From assembly GCF_963422355.1 (NCBI RefSeq), contig NC_085105.1:820001-884000 (forward strand): a DNA stretch of 64,000 bases, in the 5' to 3' direction. The notes beneath the pieces were generated by a model, which did not search any database, had not been told where the DNA came from, and worked only from the letters and a program-made list of their open reading frames with translations. Within the stretch, counting starts at the first letter, position 1. Each line of letters begins with the position of its first letter. This stretch comes from Corticium candelabrum (taxonomy: Eukaryota; Porifera; Homoscleromorpha; Homosclerophorida; Plakinidae). This document shows positions 1 through 57,270 of the stretch, piece after piece. Made by a program: the position numbers and the translations under genes.

Positions 1-296
1 GTCTCATTTTTTAGTGTCACCATTACCTGGGAATGGGATGCAAACTAGCAATAGCTGAACTTGTGTGCAAGACAATGCAGCTATCTACTTGCTGGAACAA
101 TGACAGATATGGCCTAGATTCGTGGTCAACAGCAAATACAGTCATGGGGGAAGCACTAATTAGTCAAGAGTGTTCTTGTTCAGGTTGCTCTGCATTGGAC
201 CTAGGCATTGACATGCACGACTCTGAAGAGGACCCACTACTAGGCAGGTTGTCAGCCATCATTACCGTGTGTTGTATTGATGTTGGTTGGCAGTGA
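1..296 (+). CDS. Possible last exon of an unrecognised plus-strand gene (partial)
   Basis: An open frame runs from a plausible splice acceptor (the TTTTTAG ending near 14) to a TGA at about 294-296. It encodes a Cys-rich stretch of about 90 residues including CSCSGCSALDLGID and ending DVGWQ. I recognise no domain. The pyrimidine-rich acceptor at its left edge and an ATAAAA about 35 bp past the stop fit a terminal exon, but a chance open frame is not excluded. The minus strand also has a short frame here (MADNLPSSG...), so even the strand is uncertain. Confidence 0.25.
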
Positions 297-1121
297 GGAC
301 ATTAATTATGTCATTTACATCCGGATCTCTATAAAACACCCATCTAAACAAACTAATGTGATCTCACCAACGGATTTAGTCAACACTGGAAACGATGGCG
401 TATTCTGAACTAGCTAGATGCAAGCTAAACGTTGAAACACATCTCTCAAAGTCATGCAATACAACACAAAACGAGCAATCTACCAAACAACCTACTGAAA
501 GATCAGTTTACTCGAAAATGAGATTCTAAACGCATTTTTGGTCCCACCGCAGCCTTAAGTAGTTATTGATTTAAATCTAAATCGTACAAATGCGCCTAGG
601 GCCTACTGTATTGACATTCATGCAAATCATAACACACAACTCATAACTATCAGCACAAGCCTGCTGTACACACTACAGTACACTGTAGACGTATGCATAG
701 TTAACCATCCGTTCACTTCCGGTAACACAACAATGCTACTCGCACAATGAGTTATCAGTAAGAGTTGCAAGCTACTCACTCCTGCATCTACAATCCATCA
801 CACCAGTACACACTCCCACACAAGTAAGTGAGACAAGTGTGTGAATGTGAAGGCTGACGCTCATGCTCATTATGGTTGCTCTTTCTTACTCTGGTCGCCC
901 TCGACGTTGTGCGAATAGAGAGACAGAAGCAGCAGCAGTGTCAAACATGCTTCACTCGCCGGCATCGCGTCCACATACAGACCGTCGTAGACCGTGATAT
1001 GATTGGTCGGACAGATCACGTGTAAGCATAGTAGTGACGATGCATTCTTTTGATGACAAATCAAATTAACTGTGCGACACAAAATTCATTCGGGTTAAAA
1101 CTGACCGACTAGACGAGACGT

Positions 1122-1122
<1 letters not shown>

Positions 1123-1181
<59 letters not shown>
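1123..1181. repeat. (GT)n microsatellite
   Basis: A near-perfect GT dinucleotide tract of about 59 bp, in non-coding sequence. Confidence 0.95.
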
Positions 1182-1182
<1 letters not shown>

Positions 1183-1228
1183 CTAGAGATTAGGTGTGTG
1201 CTGTGCTTAGTGCGTTTGAAGAACGGAA

Positions 1229-1461
1229 ACATCCGGGACCTTGCAGCATTTCAAGTTCCAGGTCACAGTGATGGCGAGCTAGAGCATAAATGACTGGGGT
1301 GGCAAAGGCCTCCGACTGCGACAAAGTCCATCAGCCACTGGGGTCCGGGTGGGACTTTGGGTGCTCACACCACAGATGGCGTGGCCAGGCTCCAGGAGAT
1401 TGCTTAGCAAGGCCCATAGCTCCTGGTTAGTGCACAGAAACCCAGCCATGTGGCTGGGGTC
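1229..1461 (+). mobile_element. tRNA-derived SINE, degenerate copy 1
   Basis: This copy is clearly homologous to the reverse complement of 56760-57152. Shared anchors are TCACAGTGATGGCGAGCTA, ACTGGGGTGGCAAAGGCC, AAAGTCCATCAGCCA and CCAGGCTCCAGGAGATTGCT. Its B-box region (AGTTCCAGGTC near 1250) is decayed and the 5' A-box part is missing. It therefore looks like a 5'-truncated or eroded copy beside a (GT)n tract. Confidence 0.7.
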
Positions 1462-1653
1462 ATTACCGTTTGCCTTTTTTGTGGTCTCGGGCAGCTATCC
1501 CCTCCCTCTTTTGACTTCCGCCACGGGAGTTAAAAAGGGGAGGGGCTAGTTGAGCAAGACTATAAAAATAGATGAAGCTATGAATAATGGGTGTGTCATA
1601 GGCGTGTTCTTGACCAATAGTCCCATAATCATTTACAAAATGACCTATCAACT

Positions 1654-1722
<69 letters not shown>
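1654..1722. repeat. (GT)n microsatellite
   Basis: A near-perfect GT tract of about 69 bp, about 0.5 kb from the previous one and beyond the SINE copy. Confidence 0.95.
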
Positions 1723-1723
<1 letters not shown>

Positions 1724-1942
1724 GTGCCTTGAAATGCGCATGAGTCTAAACCTTACCACAACTCTCGATCATTGTACATTGTTTGCATCATTAGCTAGAG
1801 AGGGTCCTAGGTACCATGCTACCAATCCCATATTTCCACTTTTTGGCCAAATTCTGAATGCAATTTATGGTAGAGTGTCACCACAATAAGCTTACTGCAT
1901 GTCAAGTTTTCAGTATTCCAGTAGTTTATCTTAATAACTAGT

Positions 1943-1948
1943 TTTATT
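1943..1948 (-). promoter_or_regulatory. Candidate polyadenylation signal for the MAM/LDLa receptor gene
   Basis: AATAAA on the minus strand, about 320 bp downstream of the receptor stop codon. It is the closest canonical hexamer I found, but no other evidence ties it to transcript cleavage. Confidence 0.35.
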
Positions 1949-2270
1949 AGTCAATTTAAAAAAGTCTCCCTACATGTGACAAATAGCAGTAGCATACCAC
2001 AACGTACACAAACAGCATATGCAACCTCTAACGTTTTGTTTTCAATTCACTACACTAATCCATCAATCACTTCTGTAACTTGATCACATGTTTACTCTTT
2101 TTTAACTGAAACAGTACCAAGGATCTGGAACTAAAACTTGCACATAAAATGACGAGCATAAATGCAGCTTCTGTCTGCTAAGCTTGCTAATTAAATGACA
2201 ACAGCTCTCCAACAACTACCAGCTACTGATCAAGAATTTATCAAGAAAGACGTCTGTGAACTCAGTCCCC

Positions 2271-34715
<32,445 letters not shown>

Positions 34716-34837
34716 GACGGCTGGCTAAACCACAAGTGTGTATCACTGCAGTGACCTGCCAAATATGCCAATACTTCCGGTTTGCGACGCGCTAACTGCA
34801 CGGCAGTAGATGATTGGTCGGACGGTAAAGCCCAGTT

Positions 34838-34978
34838 CACAATACACCTCGCGTCGCGACGGCGTCAAAGGAGGCCGTTTCCGACGCGATGCACTGGAAT
34901 AGGAAAAAATCCTAGCCAACAACACGTCGCGTCGCGTCGGACACGGCCTCCTTTGACGAGGGACGACACGAGGTGTGA
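34838..34978. mobile_element. Inverted-repeat (MITE-like) element upstream of the receptor gene
   Basis: The left arm contains ACACCTCG, GCGTC, AAAGGAGGCCGT and CCGACGCGA. The right arm contains the reverse complements in mirrored order: GTCGCGTCGG, ACGGCCTCCTTT, GACG and CGAGGTGT. The arms are about 55 bp with a loop of about 30 bp. It is much more GC-rich than its surroundings. It starts about 120 bp upstream of the receptor ATG, so it may lie in the promoter or 5' UTR. Confidence 0.7.
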
Positions 34979-35086
34979 TTAGAGATGGTGCGTGCGGGGG
35001 CGAGGAGTAGGCGTTCCCTGTAGTACCCGTATTTGCCGCCATTTTAGGGGGCAAGTTTCTGTCTTCGGCAGGTATCTCTGTTTGCG

Positions 35087-35186
35087 ACGGCGGCTTGTAC
35101 AACATTTCAAGGACGTTCAACTGTGTGTTAGATAGTACGGCGGCTTGTACGACATTTCAAGGACGTTCAACTGTGTGTTAGATAGT
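35087..35186. repeat. 50-bp tandem duplication
   Basis: Two adjacent copies of a 50-bp unit (ACGGCGGCTTGTAC...GTTAGATAGT) differ at one base, which suggests a recent duplication. Confidence 0.95.
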
Positions 35187-35307
35187 ACGGCGACAGTATA
35201 CTAATCGCGAGATTTAAACCAAATATTTATCCGTGAATTTGCGAGTTTGACGTGATTTCGTAGTCTGATGGTCGAGTGCGCTAGAGCTAATTCTTAGAAT
35301 AGAGATT

Positions 35308-35442
35308 ATGGAACAGAAGTCTAAAAGCCTCTCCGACGAATCGCAGAAGCGATACGAGGAGAAAGTTGTACCTGCGGGCCTAAAAACAGGTAGAACGGAG
35401 GCCCAACTGTGGACGGAGAAGCAAGAAGTATTGCCGACATGA
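35308..35442 (+). CDS. Small ORF, unrecognised (doubtful)
   Basis: ATG at 35308 to TGA at 35440-35442 encodes 44 residues, lysine- and glutamate-rich (KSLSDESQKRYEEKVV, TEAQLWTEKQEVL). Codon content looks protein-like, and a possible donor follows CTAAAAACAG, so it could be a first exon or a transposon remnant. No domain is recognised. Confidence 0.25.
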   Translation: MEQKSKSLSDESQKRYEEKVVPAGLKTGRTEAQLWTEKQEVLPT

Positions 35443-35586
35443 ATTGGAGTGACATGATGTTGTATATGATTGTATGCTGTTAGGTGTACTAGACCTTTCT
35501 TGAGACGAACAAATCTCTCTCTACTGGAAGTGATCGTAGCAACCTAACTCATCCTTGCAGATGGTACCCAGTCAGGATTAGTTGAG

Positions 35587-35910
35587 TCATACACAAAGGA
35601 TGGCTTTCCTAGAATTATTCAGAGTAGCATAGATTACTCTTTTAGTACAGAACATACTAGAAATGACAGCTCTACCAGACAGAAAGTGCTCAGAGCAAAC
35701 ACGCGAATGCTGCGACGGCTTCCAGTCCTTTCTGACTAGACTGGAGATCCACGCTGCCCGTTGTCTGTTGCTCAAATGACGCGTTTCAGGTCCCTGACTG
35801 GTTGGTATAGCCGGTGTAGACTAAAAACGTATGTTGCTGCCCTGAATTCTACGATCGTGGCAGCCGAAAACAGAGCAACTCGGTAGCCATGCTAGTACGC
35901 TGCCCCCTAA
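35587..35910 (-). pseudogene. THAP zinc-finger fragment, interrupted
   Basis: On the minus strand LPSCSVFGCHDRR supplies the N-terminal C-x4-C of a THAP domain. About 50 residues later RAAWISSLVRKDWKPSQHSR and VCSEHFLSG supply the conserved W, the KDW-P core and the C-x2-H pair. An in-frame TAG follows GSNIRF, where the family's FHRFP would be expected, and the spacing is slightly long. No downstream exon is visible. THAP domains bind DNA and occur in P-element-type transposases and host regulators. This is either a decayed copy or one with an unresolved tiny intron. Confidence 0.55.
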
Positions 35911-36009
35911 GATGGCGACTTCCGGGATATCACGTGATTGTGACGTCAAACGCACTATCTCTATTGTAGGTACGTCCCACTGTTGAGGAATAAACGCACT
36001 CACGTAAAC

Positions 36010-36069
36010 ACCTTCACGCACACACCACACACACACGCACACACACACACGCACACACACACACACACG

Positions 36070-36104
<35 letters not shown>

Positions 36105-36112
36105 GCACGCAC
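36010..36112. repeat. Imperfect (CA)n microsatellite
   Basis: A CA-rich tract with CGCA interruptions of about 100 bp, next to the THAP fragment. Confidence 0.9.
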
Positions 36113-36785
36113 AAGGCTTTAATCTACTTAACTTAATTTAACAAAAACAACAGTTTTACTTGTCATCCTTAGTAGCAACCATATTGCCTCCTCACAATTC
36201 TAATCACATGGCTGTTGTAGCAACCCACTACATCTTTTTCTCTTTCAATTGGCAACTTTTGACCAATTTGTTTCTGGTTAGTTATACTCCAGTAATTTCA
36301 TTATGTGAAGTGGTACCCTCCAGGAATGAAAAAACATTACCTAAATTAATTCTTAAGCAACAGATTGTCTTGTTTATTTACAGTGCACTATTTCTAACTT
36401 CTGTTGTAGGTATCTTGTGAGTCTGTGTCTGTGTTACTAGAAAAACTCATTCAGAAATCTCTACTACCTACAACAGATTTAGCTCCAAAACACAACACCA
36501 TAGGTTTGTAATTGGTCAATGCCAAATCAATAACACTGCTTGTCACTCCTTTAAAATTCCCATTTGTTTGTCTGATAGTCAGTACACTGGATTACAAATA
36601 ATTAGTAGTAAGTAATTGCTCAACAGGAAGAGCATACCAGAACACTCGAAAAATATACCAGTACAGTACAACTTCAAGACAGGCAGTCATTTCTGTTCTA
36701 TAATGCAACACAATTGCTGCAACTAGAAAGGCGGGTAGTTGGTCATAAGTGCGTGTATTTCTTACAGCTGCTTTTCGTACAAATT

Positions 36786-49848
<13,063 letters not shown>

Positions 49849-50215
49849 TTTCTACGCATGCGCAGTACGGCCTTGCATTGCGGTTTCTAGTGGCGACGCA
49901 GAATGTCTGATCGTATGTACGCTACGCATACAGTACACAGTATGTGGACGTAGATGTAATTAAGTAGATGTCTGGGTAGAAGACATGTTGACTTCGAATT
50001 CATTTTCGGTATATTTGAAACGCCTCGGTTTGACAAATAAACTCTAGCCTAATTAAATAATATACATTTATGAAAGTATAGTTTAATAGTTAGCCTTGTT
50101 AATTAAAATATTGCATTAGGAAATTAAGTTATATTAATTAAGTCAAGTTGCAGTTCCATCATCCAATGGTTGTTAATTAGTGGCAACTTGAACAGCTTGC
50201 TGGGCCTTGTCAAGT
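49849..50215. other. Intergenic region upstream of MED14
   Basis: A 367-bp gap between the MED14 start and the 3' end of the next minus-strand gene. It probably holds the MED14 promoter and the neighbour's 3' UTR. The first 60 bp upstream of MED14 are GC-richer; the rest is AT-rich (AATTAAATAATATAC). No TATA box is obvious. Confidence 0.4.
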
Positions 50216-51358
50216 CTAGTAGAAGGACGTCGTCTGAATTCTTGCCGTCTTTTGTTGCCTGCAAGTATACACAACAAATTAATTAATTAATGACATTTCA
50301 TATGCAGTAGTTGCATGTGGTACACTGTAGGTTGGTCTAGCGTGTAACTAAATGTCAGTGGGTTAGTGAAGGGAAATAGACCGGTATGCATGCTGATGAT
50401 GACAATCCACCTATCAATTAATTACCTTACCTGCGGAAACTAGCTCTCTAGTAGGACAGGCTTTAGTATAAGTATAAAAAAAGTTTGCTAAGTTATTATA
50501 TCTTACGTATACTCTAAAACATCAAATACAGGTAGCTAACCTTTCTGGTGTATGGACAGTAGTTAATTGCCAACTAAGCTCAATAGCTTTGGAATGGTAA
50601 GAAGCGCAATGTTGCATGTATACGCCAATATGCTACATCCCCACGTTGGATGACACTGCATGTGCTGCACTGATTGCATGCTTATACTAGCCTAGCTAAT
50701 GATCACGATCGACATAGACTTCTCTAGGCAGCATCTCCTAGACCAACTGCCATGTAAACCATTTGAATTGCATGGCTATATGTGTGCGTGACTGGCCATA
50801 TATGTGCATGGGTTTGTAGTTGTATGCAGTTATCTAGAGGCTCATAGTAGACTCGAGCCAGTCTTCTCCCCGCCTTCGTCATTCCCCGGATTGTCAATCC
50901 TAGCTCGCCAGAGAGAGTCTGGGGAATGGCGGGGGGAGCTGCTCAAGTTTAAAGCTCTAGAGGTTCTTTATCTATACCTCTACTACATTTAATGTTTAGT
51001 GACGTCTCTGGCTTCTATGTAGGACTTACCTGTAAGGCTGCAAGTAAATAAGCTTGAGAGCATGGAGATGATCATCTGTAGACATGCTTCTACCTAGTAA
51101 CGCTGCTAGAGCCTTGAAATCAGCAACAGCTCGACTGTATCTCCCACTCCATAGGTCCGTGTGTATTCCAAAAATGTATGTCGTCTTTAGTTTGTCATTC
51201 AGACGCTTTCCACCGGATCTGCTCATCAGATCTAGACCTGCCGCTGGATCAGGCAATGTTAGATCACCGTTCAGCAACCTCTTGATTTGTGGTTCAAACA
51301 CAGACCAGAATTGCTCCAACTCATCTCGCGTCCATAGAGGCTCTCGTAACGTAGACAT
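50216..51358 (-). CDS. Unrecognised two-exon protein of about 123 residues
   Basis: Exon 1 (51030-51358) starts at ATG 51358 (MSTLREPLWTRDELEQFWSV) and ends in phase 2 at a consensus GTAAGT donor. Exon 2 (50216-50258) follows a TTGCAG acceptor and adds QQKTARIQTTSFY before TAG. The protein is soluble, probably helical, and lacks a signal peptide or transmembrane helix. GLDLMSRSGGKRLNDKLKTT and GRYSRAVADFKALAALLG look like a conserved helical domain. SGGKR and the following helix faintly recall the start of the Pol I factor TAF1A, but this is too weak to name it. The intron (about 770 bp) contains a transposon hairpin. Confidence 0.6.
50848..50945. mobile_element. Short hairpin copy of the TTAGACTC-type DNA transposon
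   Basis: It begins TAGACTCGAGCCAGTCTTCT, matching the ends of the element at 29406-30510, continues CCCGCCTTCGTCATTCCCC, and reads back as an imperfect palindrome (GGGGAATGGCGGGG). It lies in the intron of the two-exon gene. Confidence 0.6.
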
Positions 51359-51778
51359 GCTCACGGGTGTATTAGAACAGAATGCATCTCACAGGGTTTG
51401 GAACGGTGCCACACCAATCTCGTAAATTATTCTCGGTACGTGATGCACTCGTGGCCGGGTCACGCCGTGCCAACCGCGTCATGCGGACCGTCATCTCATT
51501 ACTCTAAAATGCTGAGTGTTTACAACGGTAGTCGGTTTGACCGCGTCACTACAAACACAGTAATCTCTATTTATATAGTCTCTCAACCGCGCATTTCTCA
51601 TCACATCATGATCCTAGAGCTAGAATCATGTGTACTCAAAAGAAAGCGAGAAAGTCATGCAGACTTACCCTAATTAGTGATATATCCTAACTCAGTTTTT
51701 GTTTATTCATTGATCATTACAAGTGTACAACTCTACAAGATAGATCTATGGTGTTAAACGTAATTAGTTCAATTGCAA
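51359..51778. other. Intergenic region between the two-exon gene and CCDC39
   Basis: A 420-bp gap holding the promoter of the two-exon gene (left) and the CCDC39 3' UTR (right). An AATAAA on the minus strand at 51702-51707 is the only signal seen. Confidence 0.4.
51702..51707 (-). promoter_or_regulatory. Candidate polyadenylation signal of CCDC39
   Basis: AATAAA on the minus strand, 72 bp downstream of the CCDC39 stop, at an ordinary distance. Confidence 0.55.
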
Positions 51779-53696
51779 CTAAGCTGGTACCAGACCCTTT
51801 TGACTTGCTGCACTGCTGGCACGAGACGACGCCCTAGAACCAGCTGAGCTTGCTCTAGATCCAGGTGTTCTATGCTGAGCAACAAAGCCACTCGATTGTG
51901 GTGAGATGCCTAAAATAACTACATTTTAGGAATTCCACAGAAATCATTCCAAAATTAACTTTACTGCTATACTCCTATAAAAGTAATTTACTCTATTTAA
52001 AACTCAATGAAAGCCTCTAATAGCTACAATAAGTGATTGTAAAATGATCACCAGTCAATCTACCTGTTATATACAAAGAACAATACATCACTATGTATAC
52101 CAGCCTTAATTAAGACACAAAGCAATGATTTCAAAAAAGCAATTAGAAACACTAAATAAACTTAAATATTAAAAAATTGTTATACTTTAGCTACATCTAG
52201 AGCAGGAGCCAAATCTGTATTAAAACGAAATAGTGCAAAGCCTTACCTGTTGGTGCTAATGCCTCTTTGATTGCCATTGGAGTCATTCCAATTGTACGAG
52301 ATGCAGCTCTCGATGAAACAATGCTTACTTGACTTTGACTAGTCCGCGTTGAAGATGCTCGACTTGATGTCAAACGACCAGAGCCCAAAGGGCTAGGGGG
52401 AGGTGGTAGACCGGCTTGAGAGCAAAGAAGATGAATCGAAGGGGCAAGGTCGGGGGCTTCAGCTGCCACCTGGCCGAGCTGTTGCATCACACTATTTCCA
52501 AATTCCTTCTTCTGTCTCACTTCAATATCACGCTATAGTTATTATAGTTATTACAGTTATACAACTCCATTAGTTGCAAATCATCCATTAAAATAAGTGA
52601 GACATCATCTACCTGAGTTCCAGCCACAGACTTTGATGAAGAAGAAAGAATTTCTTGCAAGAGCTTTGATGACTGCCGTAGAACTCGATCTTTCTTGGCT
52701 TTTTGATCAACTAAGTCCTTCTTCATATGACCTTCCACAGCCTATTACACAGCATATTTGATTCTGGAGAACAACTGTACACAATGTACGTACAACTGCC
52801 ACATTTAAGTTTCATTGACAGTGACAGAAAGGTGGAGTGCACGCAACTGATTATCACATACATGTATGTGCTACGTTTCTCTACACCGCTAGCGACAAAC
52901 CTGCTTTTCTTCAATAGTTTCCAGAAGTTGATGTTCATCGTTACTCAAAGTAGAAAGGTTTCTTCCCATCGTCTAACAAAACGCAACTAAACAAAACTCC
53001 TGCAAGTTAATCTCCCCTTCCGTACCTGTAGGTCCTCTCGTTGCTTCTTGACTTGCTTTCTCTTGTATACCACTTTGTCCAACAATTGCTGATGGTTCGC
53101 TTCCAGTTGTTCCTTCTCTTGAAACTCATTACTACTATGGTCAACTCGATTCAGACTTTTTCTGAATGTCTCATTGCTTCCATTCATTAGCCTAAGTGTG
53201 TTTTCTAATGCTCTACACACAAATTCAGTCAAAAGCAATTAAATACTAAACTTTGTATTGTAATAAATGGTAATAAAATGACAAAGAAAATCAGTAAAAT
53301 GAGATTTCCACAAACACACCTTATTTCTTTTTCTGCTTTTCTAATTTTTGCATCTAATTCATCTCCCGTCCTCTGTAGTTCTTCCTTCTCCTGTGCTGCC
53401 TGAAATACAAAATACTAGTATATAGCTTGCCTTTGCTAAACCTATCACATATAAATTTGGTAGTAAAACTACTGTTTTCACTATTAGTCTTCATTCCTAC
53501 CTTGATTACATAATAAGCCTGTGAATGCTCTTCTTCTCCTTCTGGTGGTGCCATTGAGATCATCACAATTTCATATCGCTTTCTCAGCTTGTCTATCTTA
53601 GAGAATCTGTCATGAACTTCAGCACTACAAACACAAATACAAATACAAATTTGCAGTATAATGATCAAAATAGCAGTTATGTTTAAAACCTATACC

Positions 53697-53747
<51 letters not shown>

Positions 53748-56688
53748 TGCGTGCGTGCGCGCATGCGTGTCTATTTGTCTGTTGCAACCAATGCACTTAG
53801 TAACACCTTAGTTTCTGCCTCTCTGTGTCCAAAGCCTTTATTTGAGCTTGCAGCATGTCCTTGTGTACATTAATTTCATGTGTCCGTTCAGTCATAGCCT
53901 AACAAGCACAACACACAACAACCATTAGACTAAACATCTGATTCCATTATTGAATGACAGTTCCCACTGTATGCAGCTGAAGCTTCCTCTTTGCAAGAGA
54001 CAACACAACATCTGCTTTCGAATTGAGGATATCACGAAGCCTACAAACAGAAATGACAAAGATGTGCATGCAGTCAACTAAAAAATTGGTTTGATCTTGT
54101 TCATAAGACATACTGTTTGATCTCCAGCTTCAAAATGTTCTCATCCACCATTAGATCTTGCTTTGCCACTTCGACCTTTTTCAGTTCACGTTGTGAGCTG
54201 TCGTTGTGCAACTCAAGTTCCTCTGTAGCAAAACGTATTAAAAAGATTCAATATGTAATACAAAAGTTCAGTGTTCTGTTTTCATTAAACTCATACAAAA
54301 CAACACAAAAACCATTAACATCTTATTTCACCTATTTTGCTCGTAAGATCAAACTTCTCGTTTCTTGCTTTCTCCAGGCCACGTGTTGCACGTCGCAGGT
54401 CATCCTACACAACAAGTATATCCTCTATCCATACATCTCTTCGCGTATAATTGACCTCTTCTGACCCCTAATCTCTTTAGCTGGTTCTGCAACATTGTCT
54501 CCGTTGCCTGCTGCTCATCAAAGCGTGCTGCCAATTCCTGTATAAATAAATTTATTGTTGAACTTGCAGCCACATTTGACGTCTCTTGCCTTAATTTTTA
54601 AATTCAAAGCCACTTTCTCCTCGTTGCTTCTCTCGCCTTGCAGTCTAGCTACTTTCCGCTCCAAATGCTGTAGCTGGAAATCCTGAGCATAAAACAAAAC
54701 AAACCTGTTACAGCAAGTTTCTCTACAAGCAGCAATCACAAAAACTCACTTGACTGTAGATCAGCTCCTGTTGCTTCAACGACTCTTGATCGACCTTATT
54801 CAATTTGCTGTTGAGATTTCTAACAGCAGCACGATTACCCTACACAAATACAGCTGTTGCAGCACATTGAACCACTGTCACTGTTAATGCCAGCAAGCCG
54901 AGCAAGTAACCAGCTGTGCTTGGAGCCTACACTTACCTGTATCTCTGCTTCTGCATTCGTTGCCTTCTCTTTCACGTCATAAAGTTGCTGAGTTTGTCGA
55001 AACTGTACTTCTCGCTTTTGTTCCAGCGTTTTCTGCACCTCTTGTAGTAGCTTTTCGTTTGCAGAAAGTTTCTCTTCCATTCTCTGATTGAACTCTTCAG
55101 CGGACAATGTCATGTGCACCATCTTCTTCAATGTTTCTTGAGAATAAAGGCGTTCTTCATGAATGATTTCAAGTCTGAAGCAAAGCAAGCAGTTAATCAG
55201 TCAACACAACCAACAAAAGTAACACATACACAAAAACATCATCAACAATATATATATACAAATGGCAGCCATAATCTTTATACCAGCATATTTTCACAAC
55301 TGCACAAACGACTGGCAAGATAGTACTATGGCACCTTTGTTTTTTCTGTTTCAACTGCTGCTTGAGTTGATGAGCCTCAGCCCGTGTGCTCTGCAGATCT
55401 GTGTTTGTTCTCTCCACTGAATATTTTAGGGTTTCCAGCTACACAAACAATCAGAGCTTGCTATGGATGAACCAACAATTAGACACAACAGAAAGCTATA
55501 AACCTCATCTTGAAATTGTAGTTGTGATGTTTCAGCTGCTTGATACTCTAACCTTAATTTAGCAACCTATAATGAGTATCAGACAGACAAATAGATAAAT
55601 ACATAGATGGACTGAAATTAAGATGAGACATAACAACTTTGTTATATTCTTTAATTGTATCCCTTAAAGGAGAACTTTCACCAAAATCAACTATCTCTCA
55701 GATGAAAGCTGTCACTTCATGACACAACCCTTTACAATCGTTTACTGCAGAAGTTTACCGTAACAAAGAAATAAAGCATTGAAATTACCTGCATAGGCGT
55801 GTTTAGTACCCGTATGTGGCGTATGCGTAACTCTGATTGTTGGTTAGCAAGGAAGACCAATATCTGTGCACATTTCAAGGTAAGGATTGTGAGACATATG
55901 GTGTCAAGTTGTGATTTATTAACCAAAACCTAAAGTAGTTGCTTCGGGAGAGTAAGACTTTGCGTACATACGAGGAATCGTCTGAACAACTCGTTGCCGA
56001 TTCTCTGCTTCTGTGGCTGTCTGGACTGTAGGTTTCCTGCAGGAAGATACCAGGCCTTGCATCTTTCTTCAACAAGTTTTAGTATTTGGTGAGAGTTCTC
56101 CTTTAACCTTACTGCAAAATTCATTTCCATGCTTTAGTTAATACTTATTATGATGCAGTTGTCTATGCATGCATCTGCTTGTCAACACAACACGTCTACA
56201 TCTTTTTCACTATTGCATCTATGTCATCTATCCATCTTTCAACACAGATACATGTATTATAGACACCATGCTCTTTCACATCAAAGTCATAATCTTGTGT
56301 GATATAGTCTCTGTGTCTAAACTATTTATCGTCTTTGTTTAGGTTTCACCCACCTGCCTCTCTGTGAGACCAATCTGTTTGTCTTGTTCTTGGTTGTTGT
56401 TAATTTCGCTCTCTAGAAATGCCTACAAAAAGAACAACAACACATCCTCAAATTGTGTTCATGTGAGTGTTCAAGTAATAGCTTAATTGAAGTAAACCTG
56501 TTTCTCATGAAGTGCAGCTTCTAATTCTCGCTGGTTCATTTTTAGCTGTGTCAAGTCCTTCAGTAGAGTAATGGAAGATACATGCACAAAAAAGTGAGTA
56601 TGTAAGATGGCAAAAAGACTCACAGAAGAACACACACAAATAGGCACACACACACATATGTGCACACACACACATGCACATGCACACG

Positions 56689-56743
<55 letters not shown>

Positions 56744-57154
56744 GCAAAATGGCAAATGGATAAGAAACTACCATTCGTTACGGTTACGGCTGGGTTCCTG
56801 TGCACTATGCAGGAGCTATGGGCTGTGCTAAGCAATCTCCTGGAGCCTGGCCAGGTACTTGTAGGAGCACCAACTGTGACGCAAACTGTGGTGCAAACTG
56901 TGGTGTGGGCACCCGAAGTCCCACCTGGACCCCAATGGCTGATGGACTTTGTAGCAGTCGTGGGCCTTTGCCACCCCAGTCAATGGCCAGGTACTCATTT
57001 ATACTCCTAAGTCGGGAGAGGCAATTGTGTGTGAGTTTCTTGCCCAAGGAAATTATGCCATAGCTCGCCATCACTGTGACTTGAACCTGAGACCCTGCAA
57101 GTTCCCGGATGTGAACATTCCATAGAAGACTCTCTAACCAACTAAGCCATCGCA

Positions 57155-57201
<47 letters not shown>

Positions 57202-57209
57202 CATGCATG

Positions 57210-57270
<61 letters not shown>

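Larger units (their letters stand above)
297..2270. other. Non-coding interval left of the MAM/LDLa receptor gene
   Basis: This stretch has no convincing coding exon on either strand. It contains two long (GT)n tracts (about 1123-1181 and 1654-1722), one degenerate SINE copy (about 1229-1461), and the probable 3' UTR of the minus-strand receptor gene at its right end. The minus-strand frame at 870-1082 has no recognisable domain and no splice support, so I do not call it a gene. The interval 600-870 is unremarkable. Confidence 0.5.
34716..36785. other. Intergenic gap between the MAM/LDLa receptor and MED14
   Basis: This holds the presumed promoter of the receptor gene, an inverted-repeat element (34838-34978), a 50-bp tandem duplication (35087-35186), a small plus-strand ORF (35308-35442), a broken THAP fragment (about 35587-35910), an imperfect (CA)n tract (about 36010-36112), and then about 650 bp up to the MED14 stop with no recognisable content. 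Confidence 0.6.

Noticed and set aside
1463..1889. Open frames made of Cys-Val or His-Thr repeats here and at 2497-2778, 9236-9581, 13560-13842, 40008-40460, 41826-42139 and 56483-57400
   Set aside because: They are translations of (CA)n/(GT)n microsatellites, open on both strands, with no splice or domain support.
57078..57152. A tRNA gene
   Set aside because: A and B boxes are present but there is no proper acceptor or anticodon stem, and the head is fused to a repeated 300-bp body, so it is a SINE.
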